A stretch of DNA of 64,000 nucleotides. Origin: Ophiodon elongatus (taxonomy: Eukaryota > Chordata > Actinopteri > Perciformes > Hexagrammidae). The stretch is from NCBI GenBank assembly GCA_016806645.1, contig JACSYO010001703.1, positions 1-64,000 of the forward strand. The letters run 5' to 3'. How positions within the stretch are numbered: position 1 is the first letter of the stretch; each line of letters begins with the position of its first letter. A program made the position numbers and the translations under genes. Shown here piece by piece: positions 1 to 28,790 of the stretch. Below the pieces are notes generated by a model. It made no database searches. It worked only from the letters and a program-made list of their open reading frames with translations, and was not told the DNA's origin.

Positions 1-549
1 ATTGTAGGATTAATAATAGGTAATATCAAATTCAATCTGGAGCAGAGGCTTTCAAACTGCAATGCCTGCCTCCCCATGGGGGGGCGGGAGAGTTGAAGGC
101 GGGTGAGGAGCCAGAGACATGAGGCAAAGACAGTGCGGGAGAAGGGGGTGGGGTTCATTAGGGACAAATGCTCGCTCCACATTCTTCACCTCGCTCCAGA
201 TCAACCAACAGCAAAATTTAGTTGCAATATCCTGGTTCCACCAGAGGGGAGTCTCTATTTTTAAAACGGCTTATCGTACGATATACGACTTGACCTCGAC
301 CAGTTTTACGTTATCGACTTATTGTACGATATACAGACATGAGCTCGATAATTTTGGCTGACCTCAATATTGCTCATTATGTTTACATGCCTGTTTGTTT
401 ATATAAGAACATCGCCAACATAATGGCAGAGTAAACAGTAGGATTTCCTCTACCATTCAAAGACTTGGGCATTCTTTCTTTAGTCGAATGAACAGAAAAA
501 ACAATGTTCAGACACGTTTTGCTTTCATTTTAGACCGTGGCAGTTCTTC

Positions 550-581
<32 letters not shown>

Positions 582-1028
582 CACACACTCACACTCACAC
601 ACTCACACTCACACTCACACACTCACACACACACACACACACACACTCACACTCACACTCACACACACACACTCACACACACACACACCCCCACACACAC
701 ACACACACACACCCACACTCACACTCACACACACACACCCACACACCCACACACCCCCCCACACACACACACACACACACCCACACACAGAAAGAGCGAC
801 AGTGAACCAGGTAAATAGAAGATAAACCAGAACATTTTAGAATAAAAAAACGAACTGGACTTGGTTTCAAAGGCGCACTCAACAGCTCCGGTGTGGGAAC
901 GTCCAAGGCAATGGAAAGATGCAATCTAATATGTTGAGTTTATCACAATTATTTCTGTGACAACTCATGAAAGACCTATAATCACAAGAGACTTGTAATA
1001 AGAAACTGTGAATAATCACTTCCTTTAC
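1..1028 (-). other. Intron 3 of the c16orf87 homologue (left part of window)
   Basis: This stretch lies downstream of the exon 3 donor (minus-strand gtaaagg starting at 1028) and should be intron 3. The expected last exon, which in the human protein encodes the conserved C-terminal tail, was not recognised on the minus strand here, so it probably lies left of the window. The only clear structure is the CA-rich microsatellite at about 548-788. Confidence 0.6.
548..788. repeat. (CA)n/(CACT)n compound microsatellite
   Basis: About 240 bp of nearly pure alternating CA with interspersed CACT and CCCA variants. Long His/Thr-rich open frames across it arise from the repeat and are not genes. Confidence 0.97.
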
Positions 1029-4000
1029 CTTTCTCCTCTTCCTGTTTCTTCAGTCCCACGGTTTTTGGCCTGCCCCGTCCCCTCCGAATGGGATCTGATT
1101 GGCTGTTGGCTCGGGATCTTCTCCTGTTCTCCATGTCACTGGTTAAGGAAGAGTCTATCCTTTCTCTGCGAATGCGTTCTGTCCTCCTCCGCTTAAAGTC
1201 CAGCTTGTCTGAAGCAGAACATGGATAGTAAGAAAGGTCACATCATAAGTGTGGGTTAGACTGGTTCCAGGCAAATGCCTCAGATTTGTTGATTTAAAAG
1301 AAATGGTGATTACAGTGAGTATATGACCAAATATGGAAATTATAATAGTTATGAGGAATAAAATAAATTTTAATAGCATATAGCTGCAATCAGCCATTCC
1401 AGGTTGAGGCCCTTTTTTGGCTGAACAGAAGGAAGCAGCTCAGTTGCCTAAGTCAGAGCTGCAGACAGCAGCAACTGGGGTCAGGCGTCTCAAAGCTGAG
1501 CTAAGTCACTCCAGCAGGTTTAATTCTGTCTGAAGACGTGAGAGCAATTCACACATTTGTTTCATCTTCACAATGTATGCAACCTTTCAGTGATTACCCA
1601 CTCAAAGTCTCCCCAGTCCTATTTTATGGCATTTGGGGACATGTTTCAACAGCTGAAATTAAAAAACATACAGCTAGTTTGGTGATGTTTGTCATGGATT
1701 TATGACCAAATTTGCTCATCATTTGTTCTGAGGCGATCTCTCCGTCATCCATTCAGGTCTTCAGAATAGAATTCTTGCCTTTCACACCTGTCAGCTGATT
1801 GTATAGCAACTTGCCTGACGTATCCACATATTCATAAAACATTCTCCTAATTGTCATGATGAATGATTTCTATGTGCTGGGTTGACCTGCCATACTTGCC
1901 ACATGACATGACAGCATAGTCGTGCTCACTGCAGCAATTTAACACACAACAACTATATCAAAACTAAAATCACACTTGGGGATATATGCTCAGTAGATTA
2001 TTTTATGCATGATTTTCTCAAAATTTTGCTTCATTTTCAATTGAGGTGTGTGGTATTTTTTGTTTTGTTTTGTTTTGTTCTGAGCATAAATCTTGCTGAC
2101 ACATGTTAGCAACTAAAACCCAGAGGTTTGGTTTAGAAATGTATTGAAATCTATTATTTAGGTGAATAGGTACCACATGCACATTTAAAGAGGTTAATTC
2201 CCCAAACAAGACAAAAAAGAGAAGGGAAGAGTAACTCATGCCTACATGTTTGCTGACTCAGCAGTCACATTAAATCAAAATAGTTAATCCACAGGGAATA
2301 TTTGAAAGCAATACAGGCTCATTTTGGTTTTTTTTTAACATAAATAAAGACATTTCCACCATGAAAATTCACCAGAATGCAGGAAATTCAAGGATCATTT
2401 ATTGTCATTATGCAACACAGAAATTCAGTTTTAGCCTTTTTTTCAACACAACAAAACTAAAACAGTAGTACATTCCTGTCGTGCTTGTTTCAAATTCAAC
2501 GTGAGGAAACATGGTCCATCACCTCTGACTGTGTCTGAGCACCAAGCTCCTCTCGGCCCTCCGGAGTCCTGATCTCTGTCCTGCTCTCCGCCCCTCAAAG
2601 TGCAGCTTGATCCTGGACCATGATGGATCCAGGTCTCTGTGAAGATGTGGTCTCAACAGTCACCGATCTCCCGCTGCTTTCATCCATCTTATTTTTCTGC
2701 GACCGGGCATCAGACAGCCAGAAGCATGCTGGGTAGTAGAGTTGCCTCAGGTCCTAGCTGGGTTAGCTTAGCTTAGCTTCCCTCTCCTCTCTGGGGCAGT
2801 TTGGTGGCTTTTGGTCCGGCAGGTCTGGCTGGTTGGTCGGCCGTGGTTTCAAAGTTAATCCAATCCCCACGCTTCTTTGTCAGATGTTGATGAATTTTCA
2901 GTGTTTGACGCAAAAAATTCCTGGGGGAGGACCCTCAGAGCCCCCGCTTAATAGTATCCATCGGAAGATCAAAATTCTAGACCGTACTCATTTTAAAACC
3001 CCCGGTCTACGGCCCTGTAGAGGCACCGCAGCACCTTTCAGGAGTAGGTCTCTCTGCGCTGTGTATGAATCCATGGCAGACTTTACAAAGTCAATAACAC
3101 TGAACAATGTCACAGCATTACCATTACTTTGCTCAACACAAAAGAGGAATCGAAGGAACATTAAAGCACAAGGTCGAACAATATCAGGCGGAATGTATGC
3201 AGGCTGAACCTTACCTGCTATAGCTGGAGAAGAGCGCTCATTTAATTTGGCATTTAGAAGTTTTCTGCTAATAAACACATAACCACATGGACAGGACTTG
3301 CACGCAACTGGAATCTAGAGAGAATCAAACAGGAAACACAGATGATTAAATCACTGTTACAGTTTAGGCTGGAGGAGGGGAGGGGGGGGGGGTTTGGAAA
3401 TGTTAGCGTTGACCAAAGGATGGCACAACAGAACAGCTCATAGAATAAAAACATATAAACTGCTTCTTCCTTTTGAATCATCAATGTGCTTTTAGGACTA
3501 TCAGCCAGTTCAATTATGCTAAATATCTTACATACATGTGGAGCTAAAACACAGGTATCATTTAAAAGTAGTCCAGTGTTCCATGTCTTACACAAATTCC
3601 TGCCTGGTGGTGTAACGGATAAAATTCTGTAAAGTTCTGGAACATTCAGAGAATGCTCCAGGTATGTTCCGGAAATCAACGTTCCCCAAACATTCTAAAA
3701 ACAAAAACATTCCTCGAATGTTAGGAGTACAACATTAAGAGGACAATCTGAACTGACATTCCAGAAAACAATGTTTCGGGAACGTTTTTGAAAACCAGAA
3801 GGTTAGGAATACAACATCCAGAGAACATTCTGAAAACAACATCCCCATAATGTTAGGGTTATGAGAGGGTTTTGAAAATGTTTAGAGAACGTTAGTAATC
3901 AAACATTCTAAGAACGTCAAAGATATAATGCTCTGACAACATTCTGAACTGAGAACACCCTGAGAATAATCCAAAACAACATTGCAAAAACAACATTCAG

Positions 4001-6312
4001 AGCACGTCCCGGAAAACTATTTTGGATACAGCGTTCCGAGAACATTAGGGATACAGCGTTCCGAGAACTTTAGGGATACAGCGTTCCGAGAACATTAGGG
4101 ATACAGCGTTCCGAGAACATTAGGGATACAGCGTTCCGAGAACTTTAGAGATACAGCGTTCCGAGAACATTAGGGATACAGCGTTCCGAGAACATTAGGG
4201 ATACAGCGTTCCGAGAACATTAGGGATACAGCGTTCCGAGAACATTAGGGATACAGCGTTCCGAGAACATTAGGGATACAGCGTTCCGAGAACATTAGGG
4301 ATACAGCGTTCCGAGAACTTTAGAGATACATCGTTCCGAGAACATTAGGGATACAGCGTTCCGAGAACATTAGGGATACAGCGTTCCGAGAACTTTAGAG
4401 ATACAGCGTTCCGAGAACATTAGGGATACAGCGTTTCGAGAACATTAGGGATACAGCGTTCCGAGAACTTTAGAGATACAGCGTTCCGAGAACATTAGGG
4501 ATACAGCGTTCCGAGAACTTTAGGGATACAGCGTTCCGAGAACATTAGGGATACAGCGTTCCGAGAACTTTAGGGATACAGCGTTCCGAGAACTTTAGGG
4601 ATACAGCGTTCCGAAACATTAGGGATACAGCGTTCCGAGAACATTAGGGATACAGCGTTCCGAGAACATTAGGGATACAGCGTTCCGAGAACATTAGGGA
4701 TACAGCGTTCCGAGAACATTAGGGATATAGCGTTCCGAGAACTTTAGGGATACAGCGTTCCGAGAACTTTAGAGATACAACATTCCGAGATTTCTTTTTT
4801 TATTTCCAATTTATTTTTAGAGAACGAAATTCAGAAAAAGATCGGAAATCAATGTTCCAAGAACATTCCAAGGAAGTTAGGAATAAAACCTTCAGAGAAC
4901 ATTCTGAACTGAGAACGTTCCAAGTATGTTCCGAAAAACAACGTTCTGGAAAACAACATTTTCGGAAAAAAAGTAATACAAAGTTCTGAAAACAATGTAC
5001 CCTAAAGAATGTTAGGAAACCAAGGTTCTGAAAACAACATTCCGATAACGGAAATCAACATTGAGATAACAATCTGAGATTGTTGCAAGTACATTACAGA
5101 AAACAGCGTTTTGGAAAAACAAGTTCTGGAAACATACCGAATACAGCGTTCAGAGAACATTCTGAAAACAATGTTTCAAGAACTTTAGGAAAATAACTTT
5201 TCCAGAATGTTAGGAAAACAACATCCTGAAAACGTTCTGGGAAGGAAATGGTTAGAACGTAAGAAATGAAACGTTCCAAGAACGTTAAGGACATAACGTT
5301 CAGAGAATGTTGGGAATACAACATGCAGAGAACGTTCTGAAAATATTGTTCCAAGAACGTTAGGAAAATAACATTTCAAGAACGTTAGGAAAATAACATT
5401 TCAAGAACGTTCAGAAATAACCTTCCCTCAACGTTCTCAAAACAATGTTTTCAGAACAATGTTTTCAGAATGTTAGGAAAATAACGTTGCGAGAACCTTA
5501 TGAAAACAGAAAATAACGTTGCGAGAACCTTATGAAAACAGAAACTAACGCGAGAACCCTATGAAAACAGAAAATAACGCAGGAACCTTTTGAAAACAGA
5601 AAATAACGTTGCGAGAACCCTATGGAAACAGAAAATAACGCTAGAACCTTATGAAAACAGAAAATAACGCGAGAACCCTATGGAAACAGAAAAGAACGCA
5701 GAACCTTATGGAAACAATGTTCAGAAACATACAGACTGACAGAGAAAAAGAGATTAGCTCTAAGTATTGTAAATTAGTCAATATTAGAATTTAATAAGAA
5801 CTTCATTTGTTTTTCAAATGTTATCACAGTCACATTTGTCTGTTATCTCTTCTTCTTGCCAGTAAGAGCTCTCACATGGTTTCTCTCGGAACAGACCACA
5901 GCTAACAGAGGGGCGTCGTGATGTCACGGACTCAAGTTGCCAGTGGCTGCTCGGTCCGTGGCTAGTGTGGACGGTTACTCTGAAGTATAGCGAGGACAAC
6001 TAATGCTCCAATAGTAACACAAACATGAGTAGAGAGGCGGAGAGGCGGAGCAGGGGAGCAGACGAGGGGCGTCCAGGAACGCGGAGGCTCCCTCTAAGGA
6101 ACACAGAGCCCACATGGGGTCTGGCTGCTTGGGGTCCGGAGAACCCCCTACCGACCTAGCGTCAGCAACAATGTCTGCTACATCACCAACATTACACCCG
6201 CTCCACTAGCGACACGGGGCAGAACGGAAACATGCATTTTTCTCACCTGTTGGTCGCATTCAGGACAAGATTTAGTAGCCATTTTGACTTTCTTTGTTTT
6301 ATTAGCAGACAT
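1029..6312 (-). CDS. c16orf87: C16orf87/UPF0547 family protein homologue, 3' end outside the window
   Basis: Small conserved vertebrate protein of unknown function with a zinc-ribbon-like cysteine cluster. Coding exons seen on the minus strand: exon 1 6247-6312 (22 residues, starts [16 protein letters not shown]), exon 2 3215-3314 and exon 3 1029-1208. Exon 1 ends and exon 2 begins so as to read [19 protein letters not shown], the two CPxC-type knuckles of the family; exon 2 continues [11 protein letters not shown]. Exon 3 gives [16 protein letters not shown] and [13 protein letters not shown], a basic nuclear-localisation-like and AT-hook-like stretch. Splice sites are canonical (gtgag, gtaagg and gtaaagg donors; tctctag and cttcag acceptors) and phases match (0, then 1). 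The fourth exon expected from the human protein is not in the window. The gene sits 4.9 kb from the 3' end of vps35. In mammals it lies in the same block but is separated from VPS35 by ORC6 and MYLK3. The identification is firm; the biochemical role is unknown. Confidence 0.93.
1209..3214 (-). other. Intron 2 of c16orf87 homologue
   Basis: About 2.0 kb, AT-rich and mostly unique-looking. It holds short homopolymer and simple stretches, for example a gttttgttttgtttt run near 2060 and a gcttagcttagctt run near 2765. I saw no additional exon with family similarity on either strand. Confidence 0.6.
3600..5740. repeat. Degenerate AACGTT/GAACATTC repeat field in c16orf87 intron 1
   Basis: Over 2 kb of intron 1 consists of diverged copies of short units rich in GAACGTT, GAACATTC and GGAAAACAACGTT. 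It surrounds a central, nearly homogenised 25-bp array (4025-4790). A second subfamily at about 5480-5720 repeats a unit containing aaataacg, gagaacc and atgaaaacag. The gradient from perfect centre to decayed edges is typical of a minisatellite that has repeatedly expanded and decayed. Confidence 0.88.
4025..4790 (+). repeat. 25-bp tandem array, about 30 copies
   Basis: The unit runs gggatacagcgttccgag followed by aacatta (25 bp), with aactttag variants. Copies are almost identical; one copy near 4610 lacks two bases. Every standard unit contains the palindrome GTTCCGAGAAC, that is TTC-N3-GAA, the shape of a STAT-type GAS site. It lies inside c16orf87 intron 1 on the strand opposite the gene. 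Confidence 0.97.
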
Positions 6313-6560
6313 AGTCCGTTTCCTGCGGCTGTACGGTAGCTATAACTTGTCTTTGCGATACATGGACGGCGGCCGACGAGCTCCGAGTTCACGAGCATAA
6401 AGAAACACACGGCGATGTGGCTCAACGACAACACACCTTTTAGAAGCACACACAGACGTTAGACTGGTAATGCGAACAATGGGCGCATGCGCAGGGAGAG
6501 TTCCTCTGCTGGTGTGTTGCATTCAAGTAACATGGGGAAATGGTAGAAGTCAGGCTCTTC
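6313..6560 (-). promoter_or_regulatory. Putative c16orf87 promoter and 5' UTR with an NRF1-like site
   Basis: The 250 bp upstream of the start codon at 6312 is locally CpG-rich (cggcggccgacgagc near 6370). It carries GCGCATGCGC at 6483-6492 within ggcgcatgcgca, nearly the NRF1 consensus YGCGCAYGCGCR. No TATA box is evident. The features suggest a housekeeping CpG promoter; the transcription start was not determined. Confidence 0.5.
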
Positions 6561-7253
6561 ACACTGGTTCTCCTCGGCCGAGCCATTCAAATGGAATGTG
6601 TATGCATACATTGTTCAGTCTGTGTCCAGAACCCAACGGTGTTGAATGCAACCGTATTGTGTTTGTTCTGGGCCCGAGCACATCATTATTACTTAGAATG
6701 GTTGTGTCAACATGCGAAGGGAAACATTTAACAGACGGCAATCCCAGCAGCACACAACCATCTTAACCACAAGGGGGCTCTAGAGTAAAAGGAAACGCCT
6801 TTTGGTTCATAACTCGTACAATACTACAATATATTCCACAACATGTGTTGCTGCATCTCCTGGTATAGGCCATGTCTATTTAGCATTTTTGCTTATGTCT
6901 GAACTCAAGGTCCAGCAAAAACGAGCAATGGAAGTGGCCAATGAAAGGAGTGCCATCATCTCAGAGCTATTTGTTACTGCTTTAATGAAGAAGAAATAGG
7001 AACTTGTAATAACATTCTTCCATTTCTTTTGCCTCTGGGCAGCCTGATCTCACAGAAATACAGGAAATGACCACAAGCTCCTAACAGCGCATTACGCAGT
7101 GGCACATGATGACGTGTCGGCTCCACGAACACGATGCCACTGGAAAGTTATTTCGGATCCCATGTTGTGGTGAACACTTTCATTAAACACAACCACGGAA
7201 TAGCAACGCTCTGAGCGAGTGACCTAGTGAGACAAAGACCACTTCTGGTGGGC

Positions 7254-7325
7254 GGGAGAGGAGGAGGAGGTGGAGGTGGAGAGAGGTGGAGAGGAGGAGG
7301 AGGTGGAGGTGGAGAAGAGGTGAAG
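7254..7325 (+). repeat. GGA/GGT-rich purine simple repeat
   Basis: About 70 bp of gaggaggaggtggaggtgga-type units, purine-rich on the plus strand. It lies between c16orf87 and vps35. Pro-rich open frames on the opposite strand are repeat artefacts. Confidence 0.9.
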
Positions 7326-7378
7326 AGGTCAAACGCACGCAGGACTTTCACCAAGGAGACGGGTGTTCGTGTCCCAAA

Positions 7379-7416
7379 GTGACGTTGAGTTACGTGAAGT
7401 TACGTACGTGACGTGC
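7379..7416. promoter_or_regulatory. Cluster of ACGT-core bZIP/E-box-like motifs
   Basis: Within about 37 bp the sequence reads TGACGTT (7380), TTACGTGA (7390), TTACGTAC (7400) and GTGACGTG (7408), four ACGT cores at roughly 10-bp spacing. CREB/ATF and PAR-bZIP factors recognise such cores. The site is about 1.1 kb upstream of the c16orf87 start codon. Function is inferred only from the motifs. Confidence 0.3.
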
Positions 7417-7422
7417 TTACGG

Positions 7423-8245
7423 ATTTTTGTTGCCTGAAGCTAATGTTAAATAGTTTCTGCAGAAGTACTTGCAGCTTTAGTTTATAGTACACATTTCTAC
7501 CCCCCATGACGCTGTAAAACGAGCTGACACTGTACTGGCCTTTGAGATCCCTGTGCCTAGCTATCCAGTCAGCATAAATATCTACTCAAAGAACTCCAAG
7601 AGAACCAGGATTCTTCTGAAGTTTACTTGAATAGTTATTTTTTTGTAAAACTGAAACAAACAGAAAGTAACAGGTTGGAATTAAAGATACAACCAGGTAA
7701 GTATAACACAACACGTGTAACGTATCATAGTAAATAAAGGTACGTATGCTAACAAAATTAGCATAGGATATGAGCGTAGGTTAACAATTCACCATTAACT
7801 TCACCAGAACTCCTCTGGTAACAAAAAGAGGTCTGATTGTATGGCATATGAGAGAAGGACCCTACTTCTCACTTGATTTATGCCTCAGTAAACATTATAA
7901 ACATATGTTTATGGTCTCAGGCATTAAGACAATAAAGCAGGGTATGATTTAGTGCAAGGCTACCCTTTGATTGACAGGTTTCAACCAGAGCTGTATACAG
8001 CATCCAAATAATCTACCGTAGTCCAAAGATGGTCACTTCCCTGGTTGCAAAAGGCAAAAATGGCGACGGCACAAATCAATGGATGACATCAAGACAACTA
8101 CGTCCACCTCTATGTACACAAACGAAGACGGGGGTAAGAAAATATTTTTCTCAGTTTGTGTGTGCAGGTGTGTACACGTACCCCAAAATTGACGAAACCA
8201 TTGCCGGAAAATAAGGGTGCCCCATTTACACCCTAGAAACAAAGA
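7423..8245. other. Intergenic stretch, no gene seen
   Basis: AT-rich sequence between the c16orf87 5' flank and the LINE remnant. No recognisable exon, RNA gene or repeat family was identified. Confidence 0.5.
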
Positions 8246-9030
8246 AATCAATTCAATGCAAAAGGGAAGTCCCTAGGCCCCGATGGTTTCACCGTTGAAT
8301 TCCACGAGGCGTGTTTGGTGTTATTGATCCCAGCTAGGACGTAAAAGGATTCCTTTCAGGAAGGTTGACTTCCAACGACTATGGCGTCCATATCTTTGCT
8401 TCACAAGAAAGATAAGGACCCTACTTCTTGTAGTAGTTACAGACCCCTATTACTTTCCAGATTGTAAGATACTGACCAAAATCCTGTCTCTCCCCCATAA
8501 CAGGTAATGCCGGATATCATTTTGCTGGACCAAAGGGGCTTTATGTTAGAGAGACACTCATTGTTCTCCGCCATCTAACCCTTCTGAAATTAAAGTCGTG
8601 CTCAACGCGGAGAAAGCCTTCAATAGGGTGGAGTGGGGTTCCCAGTTTTTTTATTTTAGACAAATTGTGTTTTATCTCTTGGATTTAAGTTGTATATGCT
8701 TCCCTGTCTGCATCTGTACATACCAACGGTATTCAATCACCAACCTTTCCTCTCCATCGTGGGACACGTTAGGGCTGCCCACTTTCCCCCCAGCTGTTCC
8801 ATATTGCTAAAGAGGCCCTCGGCATCTGGCTCCGAAGCCATGATGAATTTAAGGGCATCACTCATAATGGCCTCAACTTCATCTTCATAGCTTTAACCCC
8901 ATATCCTGCCTCCCTCCGAAATTGTCAGTTTTGGATCAGTTCGGCAGCATATCAGGTTTGAAATTAAATTTCTAGTAAAGCAAATGTATTTTCTATAATC
9001 CAATTGTCAGATACATCCCCAATCCGCATT
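8246..9030 (+). mobile_element. Decayed LINE (L1/Tx1-like) reverse-transcriptase fragment
   Basis: Broken plus-strand pieces of a non-LTR retrotransposon ORF2 appear in the correct order. They are GKSLGPDGFTVEFHEACL near 8265, ISLLHKKDKD followed by SSYRPLLLS near 8390-8455, LNAEKAFNRVEW near 8601, and FGSISGLKLNF near 8940. In intact L1-clade proteins these correspond to the GKSPGPDGF, SYRPISL, DAEKAFDRVEW and SGxKxNxxKS blocks. Stops and frame changes separate them, so this is a pseudogene of a dead 5'-truncated copy. Confidence 0.85.
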
Positions 9031-9264
9031 CCCCTTTAAGAGGGTGTTGAAGGGACTCAGATAATTATCTCTTTTCTTAGTTTTTGTTAGTACACGAGCT
9101 GCAGCATTCTTTTACCGATAACCAAATTGACTCAGTGAATCCAGCCCCCACTATACCCAGCAAGGACTCCTGGGAGCAGGGGGGTTGTTCTCTTTCATTG
9201 GATTTGGTAGACATGCCCCTGACACTGGTTAAAATGGTACACAATGATTACAAAGCTGGCTCTA

Positions 9265-9566
9265 AAGCCTAGCTCTAAAGCCTAGCTCTAAAGCCTAGCT
9301 CTAAAGCTGGTTCTAAAGCCTAGCTCTAAAGCTAGCTCTAAAGCCTAGCTCTAAAGCTAGCTCTAAAGCCTAGCTCTAAAGCTAGCTCTAAAGCCTAGCT
9401 CTAAAGCTAGCTCTAAAGCCTAGCTCTAAAGCTGGTTCTAAAGCCTAGCTCTAAAGCTGGTTCTAAAGCCTAGCTCTAAAGCCTAGCTCTAAAGCCTAGC
9501 TCTAAAGCTAGCTCTAAAGCTAGCTCTAAAGCTAGCTCTAAAGCCTAGCGCTAAAGCTAGCTCTAA
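9265..9566 (+). repeat. 12/13-bp tandem array (ctctaaagcctag / ctctaaagctag)
   Basis: Around two dozen units alternate between a 13-bp form ending cctag and a 12-bp form ending ctag, with some ggttctaaag variants. Located 1.7 kb downstream of the vps35 stop codon, next to the LINE remnant. Confidence 0.95.
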
Positions 9567-11224
9567 AGCTCAGTCAGTCGGTCCACTAAGAGGTCTCCAA
9601 TCTTGGGCCCCAGTTCTCGCTCAAGGAGGCTGATAATAGCTTTGAGGTCCAATGTGTGGGTGTGAAGGTGTTTGTGTTCATGCCAATGGTTAAAAGGGGG
9701 TTTGTCAGGGAGAGTGGCCGATACCAAAAGGAGCCTCACTGCTAAACAGATTCTCACCATGGCAAAACTCATGAAGCGTTGGAGGCATCATTGCACGACG
9801 CAGAGTTCCCGTGTGGATGCGTTCATATGCGTGTAAAATCAGCAAAATGAAAATATGTATTGTTAATATCAATTTTATTTCAGCAAATGACAATGATAAT
9901 TGCTATTTAATCTTTATTTGATTTACAAGTAGGTTTACACAGATTTAAAAAGGGGAAAGAAATTTGTCAATAACATCAACAATAGCAAAGTAAGAGAAAT
10001 CAGAAGACAGTCAGTTGCTGCAGCAAACATGTACATCATAGGTACTCAGTATGGCAACTCGTCAACTAGCATACAATCCTGAGGAATCACTGCCCCCCCC
10101 CCCCCCCCCCCCCCACCCCCACAGATTAATCCGAAAGACAGTGTCACCAAGCAACGGGATTTCATTGATCATGATCAGGTCAGGCGTTGTAGTTGGTGGT
10201 CCATCCAGAGTAAACTGAAACCAGGCCTTCGAGAACGAGCACACTAAAGCATGCAAACACATGCTGCAGTTCTGAATGCGTCAACCCATCAGCGACAAGT
10301 CTAGAAATAAACTAATACATGAACTATGGAGCCCATAGAGGGATGGAGAGACTAATCGGATTTGATAAAAAAAAAAGAAAAAAACATTGCTAAAGTCTGA
10401 GAATAATGTGACAATTTGTGAGTTTTATTTGGTAATGATTTGTAATTCCTTTGCAGCCCAGTTGGAATAGCAGAGTAATTAAGGATCAGGCAAACTTCTA
10501 CACATTAACTTCATCGAGAGACCACATGAAAAGACGCTCTGCTCAAAAGCATCCATCTGTTTGGGAAGGGAACAACATTGTTTGGCTTTCCTGTGGGGCC
10601 AGAGTTTGCTTATGCTTCAGTTTGTCTGGTCTTCAGTTCGGTTGGTCCCAACCTCTTTAAAACTGCCAACTAAGCCATCCTACAGAACAGCAGTTATAGA
10701 TGATTATTAAGGGGTGGAAGCTAGCTCGCAATACAGCTGGAACACCACTACTAGATTCTGTAGCTGTTTTACACTCACTAATACATTCACTTCTCCATTT
10801 GGAAAGATGTGAACAAGTGAGGAGATACACCTATGTCAGCTAGTAAGTCTAATGTGACAATAAAATGATATAGGTTAAAGACGAATTAGCCAAGAAAGAA
10901 TTCATAAAGGAATATGAATGCCCATGACTGGCCACAAGTGCACACTGAAAGTGCAGTGCTGCTGGCACACGCTTCTTAAAATGTAACATCTCCAACCTGT
11001 TGCAGAACACAGTTCTGCTAGTGAGGGACCGTGAAGAGGACCTGATGCATAAACATTAACAATAATTAGAATAATAAAATGAAGGAGGTGAGTTCTTTGA
11101 GCTCTTCTTGACATTTTTTTTTGTTTTATCTCTGGCCTACAGGATGGGATATTGTGTGTGCTGTTGTGTATTTATAATATAGTGAAACATCTAAGGATGG
11201 ACTTCCTTCCAACCTGCAATCGTT
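9567..11224 (-). other. vps35 3' flank / 3' UTR with poly(C) tract
   Basis: Downstream of the vps35 stop codon. It contains a 22-nt C run at 10093-10114 (poly-G on the sense strand). No TTTATT, the minus-strand AATAAA signal, is found closer to the stop than 10424-10429, so the 3' UTR could be about 800 nt. No other gene seen. Confidence 0.5.
10424..10429 (-). terminator. Candidate vps35 poly(A) signal (AATAAA on minus strand)
   Basis: Plus-strand TTTATT, about 800 nt beyond the vps35 stop codon, is the first canonical hexamer met in the gene's direction. Position-based inference only. Confidence 0.35.
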
Positions 11225-28512
<17,288 letters not shown>

Positions 28513-28790
28513 GATTATTAGCTGTGTGTCAGATCAGTCGGAGAGGCTGGCCGGTCATGTGACTCACATTAATGTCTGCGCTCAGCTACATCAGAGAACA
28601 GGCGTGGCCAGCTTCCACACCCCGCAAGAGAGGAGTGCGTGTCCGGGGTCAGAGAGCACCGCACCAGCAGCACAGCACATTATGACAGTCACATAGGAGT
28701 TCAAAAAACACAACATTTTAAAAGTTCATCACTGTCGATACAAGAAGGTGTTGCTCTCTGGTCGCAGAGCCACGTGAGTGAATGACCGCC
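28513..28790 (-). promoter_or_regulatory. Putative vps35 5' UTR and promoter with two MiT/TFE-like E-boxes
   Basis: Exon 1 carries 5' UTR and only the ATG codon before its donor (gtaagc). Upstream are TCATGTGA at 28555-28562 (43 bp from the ATG, M-box/CLEAR-like) and CACGTG at 28771-28776. TFEB/TFE3/MITF-type factors, which drive lysosomal and endosomal genes, bind such sites. No TATA box seen; transcription start not determined. Confidence 0.45.

Noticed and set aside
488..818. Long His/Thr-rich open frames
   Set aside because: Direct product of the CA/CACT microsatellite; no protein-like composition.
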